A DNA stretch of 64,000 nt from Trichuris trichiura. Taxonomy: Eukaryota; Nematoda; Enoplea; Trichinellida; Trichuridae. Both the position numbers and the translations under genes were made by a program. The DNA lies in NCBI GenBank assembly GCA_037903355.1, contig JBAJFE010000047.1, positions 558,001-622,000 of the forward strand, in the 5' to 3' direction. Shown piece by piece: positions 55,610 to 64,000 of this stretch. Every line of letters starts with the position of its first letter. The first letter of the stretch is position 1. The notes under the pieces were generated by a model, which was not told where the DNA came from, made no database searches, and worked only from the letters and a program-made list of their open reading frames with translations.

Positions 55610-57621
55610 TGCGCAGAATGACCGGTATGCCGTTTACTAAGACGCAATGCGGGTCGGACCGTTGACCTCTGATGTTTTCCACGAATCACTAACCTAACCC
55701 CTCGCGTGTACCATTGCTGCTCCATTGTGCTGCCCGTGCCAACAGAGCCTGTTCGTGCACAGGGGTTTTATCCCTCAGCTTTACCCCTTTGGAAGGGTCG
55801 CTGACCGGTTCAGTGACACCGGCAGCAGCAACTCCCTTGCAGTGTAACGCAATTGCTTAGCAAGTGTTCAGTCAGTCGAAGTAACAAGTCCCTCCTGTGT
55901 TCCGTTAGTCCCACTTAACTACGCAATGCCGTCGCGCTTTATCCTTCGATGTTGCCACACTTATTTTCCGGGTGACTTGTGAAAGACCGGATAAAACTGT
56001 ATACCATGTTTACTACTGAGTACTACTAAAAACTAGAACAGATGCCGTTATAATGAATTGGTGAGCGACTTGTTAGGAAAATCACAAAAGAACAACGTAT
56101 GCAGCTTAAGAGGAGCTTTGATCCAGGAGATCGGATCTCAGGTCTTCGGCAGCCTGGCACTTCATTAGGTTTAGTTCCTTACGTGTAATGAAGAAAACCA
56201 TCTGCTGATCATTGAACAGGTCGTGAAGCTAAAAGTTTCCCGCTCATTTTGCTAATGACGCATTCCCCGTAATGGAAAAGAAAAGCCGGAACCTAATTAG
56301 CGCAGCGGCTGGCGACCCACTCATTTATCCGTATTAAATTGACTGCTTAGTTATGTGTAGCCGTTTCCATAATCAGAAAAAAACATTGAAAAGAAATCAA
56401 AAGAATGAAGTACGTTCCCGTTGCAAAGAACCCGCTGTTCAAAGTACTGTCACGTTAAAATCATTAATAGTAATTTATAGACTTAAAAAGTTGCAACATA
56501 GCAAGTCTGATCTGTCCTATTTTCGGAAACATTACGTCACAGTCACAGCCTGCGTAAGAGACGTGACGACATCAACGTCAGTGACGTCAGCGAGTGAAAG
56601 CCGCAAGCCACATGCCACTGTTATGTAGCGTAGGAATCATTCTTCTCCGTTTTTAGATTAGGTCTAAGCGACGAACATGAACAGGGAGAGCTTGCTGCGC
56701 AATACCGTTTTACTGCATTTATTGACAGACAACAGCAGGAAATAGTAGAAAACGTTTCATTTAATCTGTTCACCCGGGCGCTCCTGTAAACTGGAAAACC
56801 TGTTACAATATGGGGCAGGAAGAACCTCATATTCCTCACAGTTGATGTATTTTACCTAAGCTTAAACCAAAAATGGATTGCTGCGCCGCGTTCATGTTCT
56901 TTAAGTAACCAACGACGCAGACTGAAGCTGTTTCTCCTCGGCGTCACGAACGTTTTGCTCGGCCATAGCCGCGATGTATCCCTTCACGTTTCGTCTAGGA
57001 GCAGAAAACAGACCCGACACTGCAGTTCTTTTGGTAACAGTAACTAAAATTGATCGAGTTTCTTTCGCTGCGCCGTGCTTTAAGCTTGAACAAGCCGTTT
57101 CGTTACGAAAAGCCTCGTTTTATCACGGTTACCCGTGAATACAATGGTTTGCCATAAAAGAAACAATGCAACATGTTGAAAGATTCCATCAGAAATTGTG
57201 TAGGTCATGATGTTTATGCGTCCCAGTGTCTGAGAAATGCAAGTTCTGTACCGGCAAGCCCGCGACTATCCTGTTCTGCGATTAATTGTAAGCGTGCTGG
57301 CCATCATATTCTGCGCCTATCTAAGCCCAAGCCGAAATATAAGCCTTATGTTTAGGTTTAGGCTTGGCAAAAGGCGGAACAGGTCAGCCGGCAGGTACAG
57401 TATGACTGCTGGGCGCACAACCAACGAAGGCTGATGATGTTACTTGTACGTAGCTTAATCGGTCATTACATCCGTTTACATTTGAGGGAAATGTTTGCTG
57501 TTCAAATTTATCACGAGACTTTGATGATGATAGCCATGCCGTTCGCAGCGTAACTTCAGCAAACATTGCATACTTTTAAAGGCTCCAAAGATATCTACTG
57601 CTTTTGCTAATCAGCTTGCTT
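55610..57621. other. Spacer with repeat pieces
   Basis: No gene recognised. A stretch at about 56390-56445 (TACGTTCCCGTTGCAAAGAA, then CCCGCTGTTCAAAG) resembles the 3' ends of the PLE copies. Repeat copy 5 is at 57231-57407. Confidence 0.45.
57231..57407 (+). repeat. Dispersed ~180 bp repeat, copy 5
   Basis: Opens GAGAAATGCAAGTTC, centre CTTATGTTTAGGTTTAGGC, closes GTACAGTATGACTG. Confidence 0.7.
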
Positions 57622-59796
57622 CATGAAGCATTTATTCCTCATTGTTTTCCTGGTTTCGTCTATCTGGTTTCTGTTAGAGGTTAGTGACCAGTAAATGATT
57701 TTCAGGCACTAATATGTACAATAGGCGAGGGAGACCCACTTAGAGAGTCCTTGGTGTGATTTCACTTGAGTGAAAGTAAAAAGTTAGTAGCCGTTAATAG
57801 TTCAGTTTAAGGAAGATTTCAGTATCAAAAAAAGAAAATGTAATTTTACCTGTAACATGAAGGCAAAGCAGTGCATTATTTTCGTCACGTTGATTAGAAA
57901 TGCAATATCGCTTTGTTAAGTAAAATAATTTTTACTTGAAGGCCTCGGACAGTTGTTTTGAACCCCAGAAGCCAAAGGTTACTACTATGCATTCCTTCTA
58001 AATACATCGCTGTCATGAGCTTAGAGTTACAGAGAGTGGAAGTGCCTGATGAACTGGTTGACTGGAACGAACCGTTTCCTTCCTATAATCCTCTCATCTG
58101 GGTATCACCATGCTTACATGACTTTTGTGACAGTAAGTAAGTAACCAACAACTGTGTAAACGTTGAAAATATGTTGACACTTACGCGCTAGCTTCACTCA
58201 GTCAATAAAGTTTAACAAGAAAGATGGAACCGTCGATCGAAGAATGGCTCGCAGGGCGTACTTTCGGTCGCCAAAGTATAAAGTAACCGACGGGGTGCCT
58301 TTGAATCCTTTGGGAAGAACAGGACTGACAGGACGGGGTTATCTACCACGATGGGGGCCTAATCATCTTGTTATAGTGGTTCTTGTGAGGTAAGTCTGCC
58401 GGATATCCTTCAAATAAAATCATGATAAGCGCTCTTAATATTGTTTCAGTTTTTCAACATACGCGTAATCTTTACGCTAAAGTTTCAGTCTTTGCGTTTC
58501 CATCATATTCTTTCTTCCTCACTTCTACATACTCTGAAGTCGGCCAGGGATCTGTTTGCCCTATCCCTTACTGTGGACCTATTTCAATGATATAGGCGGC
58601 AGTGCAATGGCACGCTAACTTATGGACGTGATATTAAGCTATCCAACCTAATATTTTCTGCCTATCACCCCTTAATTATTATCTTCGCCTTCTAAGTTGG
58701 TTTGAAAAAGATTTCGCAGCTAATATTGTAGCATGAACCTGATTACCTTGTTTCAAATTCAAAGCATAATCTGGGAAATCGAATGTTTTTGGATTAGAAC
58801 AATTACTCCAACTGAATTCATTTTCCAAGTTTATGTTGCGAGAAGTTGTTTTTTAACATCTATGTAGTTGTCCTTTTGCCGACGTAAAAACTGTGTACTT
58901 CCGAAAAAGTAGGAAGTGGAGGATTTTGAACTAATGTTAAAGGTAATAAACCAGTTGTGAGGCTTGCTTACAGGCGCAGAAGTAAAGGGAATTCTGGATC
59001 ATGTTTCCTAGCCGCCCCACCGTCTTAGAAATGCAGGTTCTTTTCCGGCAAGCATGCTATTAAGTTTCTGTACCTTTAGTGTAGAGTATGCTAGTTCTTC
59101 TTTTTTGCCGTTATTCAAGTCTAAGCTAAAACGTAAGCCTTATACTTAGGCTTAGTTTTAACTAAGGGCAGGGCAGAATGCCGAGCATGCTTACAGTATA
59201 ACAAAGGGCGTTTAGGAGACATGATTCATAGTCATGATGGAGTAGCGTGTAACATTGCCCTGAAATTTTCCCTAATAACAATAACTCATCCATCCATTAG
59301 TAGGGCGTTTGCTTTGGTTATTTTTCGGCAACCAACAACGGGCAAAACAAAAAACGGTCTGAAAAACTCCATCATGAAAACCTTCAGACCCGCTTAGAAG
59401 CATCCAGTGTTCATGATCAAGATCCATAATATTTTTATTTTCTCCATGGCGACTAAACTCCCGACTATTAGAATTTATATTTGCACGCACCAAGATACTC
59501 TGTGTACACATTTTATTGTAACTATTTAGGAAAATCGACGGGAGGACAGCATACTTGAAGACGCATGAGGAATTAGCGTTTAAGGATGACATTTTTGCAG
59601 TTAAGTGACAGTTATGCATGAATTAATAACGGCAGTGCACTTGTTTCCAGACTTTCGTGGACAATGTGAAAGTTAACAAATTCTCAAAAAAAGTGGTTGC
59701 CGCCGTTAAGAAAAGTTCACTGTTTCATGAAAAAGCAGACATGGCCGAAGAGGTGCTGCGTAAAGCGGGAAAAAGAGCTGTAAAGGTACGGCATGC

Positions 59797-59854
<58 letters not shown>

Positions 59855-60900
59855 TTTACTGAGCGTGGAGTACGAAATTTTGATCGCTAGTATACTGCTT
59901 ATAGTTACGTTCTTGTTGTGCCTACTGCTAATGTCACGCATTTTTTTGGAAAAGTATGAGCTTGCAACGAAAAGCCATTTCTATTGCTTGTTCGCGCATT
60001 CCAAGTTTCAGGACATGCTAAACCTAGGCAAGAGTTTATTACTTGAAGTGATGTAGTCATGTTGAAACAACTCACAAAGTCCAGCGATTAGCTGCATTGC
60101 ACCTTTATCCACCAATATCAACTCTTCTCATTAATCATCAAAGAATGAAAGATGCCCTCTCATTCTCAAAACCTCCATCGATAACGACAGTAGGTTAATC
60201 ACAAGCTGTCATATGGCTTTGGCTAGGATCGGTTTGAAATAACACAGTAAAGACTGCCAACGCAACTAAACTTGTGCTGCGGAAACAGGAGCTCGTAACT
60301 GCCAGACTGGAGCAATCGAAGAATGGCCAAGCAACAGCTCTCTATGGAAAACGTTAAAAGCTGTAGTTCAATTGGCCAGTAAATTTCAGTCTTAAAAAAC
60401 GATAAAATTTCAAATTCAGCGGAGCTGGCGTACTTGTTTAAAAAAATGTTAGTGATTTTTTATTAAGAAGCGTTTTAATAACCTAAGCATCTTTACCGTT
60501 GTGTACTGTAATATGATCTTCTGGCTGCGGAAAAGCGAATGGGTTGAAAACGGATCAGCCCGACAAAAGAACGTTGTTTTTTTGTTAATGCAAAATTATC
60601 GTATTCTATTAAGTAATTAAGGCCCTTCTACGAAACGTTCTGCGATGAAAAATGAAGAAACTAAACAGTTTTATGCAGTTGCTATGTGTTGCGCGAAACA
60701 CAGGCATTGATTGTTTCTTTAAGATGAGAACGCCTAAAAAATACAATATGACTTTTTGCGAGCAACCATTTCGTGAGGATGGAAATTTCAAAACTAAAAT
60801 GTTGTTATTAATAACGTGACGTTCATACCCCCTTCAGGTTGCTGCAGACACTATGCCATCTCCATTCGACACAGATAATGCATGGATCGAGTTATCCGTT
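57622..60900 (+). CDS. NUDT9-like ADP-ribose pyrophosphatase, Nudix box not found
   Basis: NUDT9 hydrolyses ADP-ribose to AMP and ribose-5-phosphate. Exons I support: 58015 (or 58030)-58136, 58192-58390, 59651-59785 and 60838-about 60900. Matches: RVEVPDELVDWNEPFPSY, SNFTQSIKFNKKDGTVDRR (split at an intron), NPLGRTGLTGRGYLPRWGPNH, then ADMAEEVL...VAADTMPSPFDTDNAWIEL (NUDT9 has RNTDNAWMET). Between GPNH and this last part NUDT9 should carry about 55 residues with the catalytic GX5EX7REUXEEXGU box; no such exon is visible in 58391-59650, which instead holds two repeats. A possible first exon 57622-57678 (MKHLFLIVFLVSSIWFLLE) would add a signal or targeting peptide by splicing at 58030. The end of the gene is not clear. 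It may be inactive or a pseudogene. Confidence 0.65.
59024..59204 (+). repeat. Dispersed ~180 bp repeat, copy 6
   Basis: Opens TTAGAAATGCAGGTTC, centre CTTATACTTAGGCTTAG, closes CTTACAGTATAAC. It lies in the intron of the NUDT9-like gene where the Nudix-box exon is expected. Confidence 0.7.
59275..59420 (+). mobile_element. PLE 3'-end fragment
   Basis: CTCATCCATCCATTAGTAGG then CATCATGAAAACCTTCAGAC and CCCGCTTAGAAGCATCCAGTG follow the right arm of the element at 37667-38013 in order. There is no hammerhead-like core in this copy. Confidence 0.6.
59795..59853 (+). repeat. ATT microsatellite
   Basis: About eighteen ATT units, 10 bp after the donor site of the NUDT9-like exon ending at 59785. 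Poly-Ile/Leu/Asn frames across it are not genes. Confidence 0.92.
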
Positions 60901-60949
60901 TATGTTATTTCGTGTAGAAGATGCGCAAGATTTTGCGTAGCAGTCATGC

Positions 60950-61284
60950 AGGACAGTGAGATAGCAAGAAACTACAACTGGTCGTACAGGCTGGACAGGC
61001 AGAGCTTCCGCGAAGTGCCGGGAACATTCCAAGAATCAAAAGTCGGAACCATAGGGAACTATTTACGTCACGATACTACCGCGAAACGTTCTGGTTGGAA
61101 AATTATCTCTTTCATCTTCAAGAGAGAAATGTTGTTTGCCTATGCGACAGTGGCTGCATACGCTACGGGTGCTGGCCTTCTTATTGCCGGTTTTTCAACT
61201 GCTGGATTAAGTATCATCATTGGAACAGTGATAGTGGGAGCACTATTTGCAATCATTAATTTTTCTCTTCCATGTAAGTTTTAA
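60950..61284 (+). CDS. Hypothetical frame with two membrane helices
   Basis: The frame that starts in the NUDT9-like exon (60853) stays open to TAA 61284. Its second half, from MQDSEIARNYNWSYRLD on, no longer resembles NUDT9 and has two hydrophobic segments: FAYATVAAYATGAGLLIAGF and LSIIIGTVIVGALFAIINF. It could be a separate small membrane protein, or an alternative 3' end of the NUDT9-like gene. I do not recognise it. Confidence 0.3.
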
Positions 61285-61779
61285 TAGTACTACTTTGTTG
61301 TAGAACTTATACATTGTGAATATTGCTTCCTCGTCAACTTAAAATAACTCTTTTTTCTCATGGCTTTTCTTCTTGTTCTTGTAAAGACTTGGTTGGTGTT
61401 GTAAATTTATATGCACAGCACTCAAAGTTCGGTTAGGAGCTCTATATTAATGTCAGCACACGCCTAACAAACATGCGTGGGAATTCAGCGAAAACAAAAC
61501 CTACCGAGCTGAGACAGAAGCGAAAACCAAAAGCAAACAATGAATCAGAAGATGCACGTGCTGAGCGCTCATTTTGCGTTACAGCCAGCAAGATTCATCC
61601 TCAGAGTCAGCCTATCCTTTTCTAACACTCCCTCTTAGGCTATGGGTTCTGATCTCATGCTTAGCATCTGCCGGCAACTGATATATCGAACAAGAGATAG
61701 TGTCTTGGTGCCTATTTTAGACCACGTATTGCACGTTGTAACTTGCAAATTCGTCCGGATTGATCATCGTAACACGGAG
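61285..61779. other. Spacer, no gene recognised
   Basis: No coding signal seen between the membrane-protein frame and the second copia remnant. Confidence 0.5.
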
Positions 61780-64000
61780 GTTTATCCATGTAAATCACTT
61801 CGTCAACAGTTCCATGCTAGAACGCAGTTTTAACATCAAACTGCAGGATTTCCAAGTCTTCATCTGCATCTATAGCTAGCACTGTACGAATTGATTCATA
61901 GCGAGCAACTGGTGCAAAATTCTGGAAGTAATCGATTTCTAGACGTTCTGTGAATCCCTTTGCGACAAGTCTGGCCTTGTATCTGCCCACACTTAGGATT
62001 TATTTTAGTTTTGAAAATCCATTTGCACTGCACTATTTTCCTACAAGGAGGAAGACCAGTTAGCACCCAAGTGTTGTTCTTCCGCAGTGCTTCAATTTCT
62101 TCATTTATAGTTCTTTTCCATTTTTGTGCCTCTATGCTTCCAAGCGCTTCTTCCACGCTTCCAGGGTCAGCACGTACAAGCATTGCTGACGTACAAGCAT
62201 TTGTCTCTGACGAAATTCCATTGTCAAAGGCACTGAGGGCCTTTCCCCGTTTCTGCTTCCAAGTGGTCTTCCAGGCTCCTTCTTGAGACCAGATTCTTTC
62301 TTGTCCGTACCGGTGCACTTTACCAGGGATTCTCTTTGGTTTTCGTCCTTCATCGAAATCTATTTTTTTTCTCTCTTGGGAACTACTTCCTTCACCAAAG
62401 ACTCGTTGAACTTTACGTCCGTCACTTCTTCCACTCGATGCTTTCGAGAATCATAGATCTTATTGCTCAAACCGTAACCAATAGATACTACGTTTGGGGG
62501 GCGGGGTTGAGAGATTCCAGGGGAAAATTGGATGCCAAAGGGGTGGTTGGAGGGGGCGGTGGACGCATAAGGGGGTAGTTGGAAGTAGTAAAGCACTGGA
62601 GGACGCTGAGGGACCAAGAGATACTGAGGGGCTAGGAGTTCAGTACGCCCTTCATCATCGTTAGTCGAGCATTGCTTCAGTGTAGTTGCCGATCTCTTAA
62701 CAAGGAAACGCAACCGCTTACAAGTAGTCCATCGAGGAGATCTTCGGCTTCCTGTGACGACAATGGAGTCAAACACAGAAGACTCAGTTCGCTCGCATAT
62801 GCATGATCAGTCTCTGTAACGCTGCTTTTAATTGACGTGAAGTAGTTTCATGGTTGATCTTCCATTCACGATTTTGGCCTGTTTGATGTGTCTGTAAATA
62901 AACTTCAAAGTACCCAACCAACGAATGGATGAGCAAATTGTTAGAGGAAATACAGAAAGATTCAATGCCGTACGTTTCGAAACTGCTCTTGTTCCGTCGT
63001 CAGCGGTGTAAGGGAGGTGAAATAGTGAAGTAGCAAAGACGTACTTAGGTAGTAAAGTGGAGCAGACTGGGACAGCGCTGTCATAAACATGCGGCTAATG
63101 AAACCGAAAATGGCTTCAAAGCAGTGGCGAATACCGAGTTGACATGAAAGTCGCCGAAAAATTGGCCCTCTTCACCCTTTCATCTTTTTCTCCACTTCAC
63201 CGCGAGAGCCGGTAGAACGGTTATGCGCAGGGGGCGGTGGCGAGCTCAGCCGTGAGAAACACTGCTCTAAGCTATCCAATGGAGGGACATTTTCCAAACC
63301 ATCGCCCTTACGGCGTTGCAGTGTTTTCTTTACAGTTTGGTACGCGACTCATAAGATAAGCAGCTGTATGTACAGCGTCTGCCTGAAGTCTTTCTGGCAG
63401 ATTTCTGGAGCGTAGCATTGACCTGCCTTTTCAACAAGAGTTCTATTTTTTCGTTCAGCCATACCGTTACACTCAAGAGTGTAAGACGGGCTCTTCTCGT
63501 GAAGTATTCTGTTCTCCACAAGAAAGTCGCTGATAATCTTGTTAACAATTCCGCAGTCTGACCGTAGACGCCTCACCGCACGTCTGGTGTCCCGTTGGCC
63601 TTACTTATCGAGGACTTAAGGCATTTAAGCACATCATCTTCCCGTCTCATGAAGTACACCTTACGATATCCTTATGACTCATCCTTAAAGCAGATGAAGT
63701 AAAAACTACCACCAACAGAGGGCTGTACAAACGGCCCGCAGACGTCTGTATGTAGTATTTCGCCAGGAAGGCAATTTCGTTGTTTGTTTGATGACTTCAT
63801 TGTGCGGCTTACGTGATATAGGGCCAAAAATACAGACTTCGCAAAAAACTTCTGTTCTCCTGTGATTTGGAGTCCATCAACAAGGCTTCGCTCATTCATC
63901 ACTTTAATCTTGTCGGTGCTAACGTGCCCAAGTCGTTGGTGTCACAGTTCCAATGAAACATCTCCGGCGGCAACAGCCATCGCAGACAGAAGAGGTTGAG
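61780..64000 (-). mobile_element. Decayed second copia element, continues past the window
   Basis: On - the domains run in copia order: GAG-pre-integrase with GEILHTDVCGPF and GGSFYFICFKDES (63902-63672), integrase with CNGMAERKNRTLVEKAG (about 63480-63420), a Pro-rich linker (62776-62360), then reverse transcriptase start with WKRTINEEIEALRKNNTWVL and VQCKWIFKTK (62250-62000) and FAPVARYESIRTVLAID, ILQFDVKTAF (61910-61830). Frames are broken by several indels and a TAG after FDVKTAF (near 61829). A PLE fragment (62880-63060) interrupts the integrase C-terminus. It is a different lineage from the 7355 element. No LTR is seen in the window. Confidence 0.85.
62880..63060 (-). mobile_element. 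PLE fragment inside copia remnant 2
   Basis: On -, the hammerhead-like motif CTGACGA-C-GGAAC-AAGAGCA-GTTTC-GAAA (63003-62975) is followed by GCTCATCCATTCGTTGG (about 62938-62922) and TACTTTGAAGTTTATTTACAG-like sequence. The order matches the PLE remnant at 51130-51526. Confidence 0.7.

Overview
This is a piece of a eukaryotic, animal-type nuclear genome. It has split genes with many 45-80 bp GT-AG introns, one or two kb-scale repeat-filled introns, and abundant transposable elements. A DEG/ENaC channel, a DDX6/CGH-1 helicase, HELQ and other conserved single-copy genes point to an invertebrate. Very short introns and a DEG/ENaC gene fit a nematode, but I cannot prove the phylum from sequence alone.

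Left part (1-30 kb): a DEG/ENaC channel subunit (2422-3964) and a seven-exon YIPF6 Golgi protein (4864-5992), both on +. Then comes a Ty1/copia LTR retrotransposon (7355-14058, TSD AGTAC) with a 2.5 kb hAT DNA transposon nested in its gag region. On - follow a 3'-truncated choline/ethanolaminephosphotransferase (14477-15139), a small acidic protein with a degenerate destruction-box-like motif (17484-18084), and a 751-codon protein whose N-terminal half carries the same CxxC...CP...C zinc-ribbon module twice, of the USPL1 type (19846-22358). From 22.4 to 30.4 kb I see no gene, only dispersed repeats.

Middle part (30-48 kb): DDX6 (-, 30421-32586) and HELQ (+, 33442-43869) are divergent with about 850 bp between their starts. 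HELQ has 17 coding exons, one 4.8 kb and one 2.0 kb intron filled with Penelope-like (PLE) fragments, palindromes and ATT microsatellites, and is complete over 830 aa. NIP7 (+, 44201-45781; 180 aa, as in human) follows 331 bp behind HELQ. A ZDHHC16-type palmitoyltransferase (-, 46367-47951) has two apparent one-base frameshifts. A decayed duplicate of HELQ 3' exons lies between NIP7 and ZDHHC16.

Right part (48-64 kb): a small secreted Cys-containing protein with a 27-residue tandem repeat (50042-51080), a PLE remnant with a GIY-YIG-type C-terminus (51130-51526, -), a Merlin/ISXO2-type transposase lacking its catalytic core (54867-55609, -), a NUDT9-like gene that appears to lack its Nudix box (57622-60900, +), and a decayed second copia element (61780-64000, -) broken by a PLE fragment.

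The most interesting signal is a set of seven copies of a structured motif: CTGANGA, one base, a 5-bp stem, a 6-7 nt loop, the other half of the stem, then GAAA. The stem bases change in compensating pairs between copies. The motif lies downstream of a PLE GIY-YIG reading frame and resembles a hammerhead ribozyme core with one extra base. Two of the carrier elements are near-perfect palindromes with target-site duplications of 15 and 11 bp.
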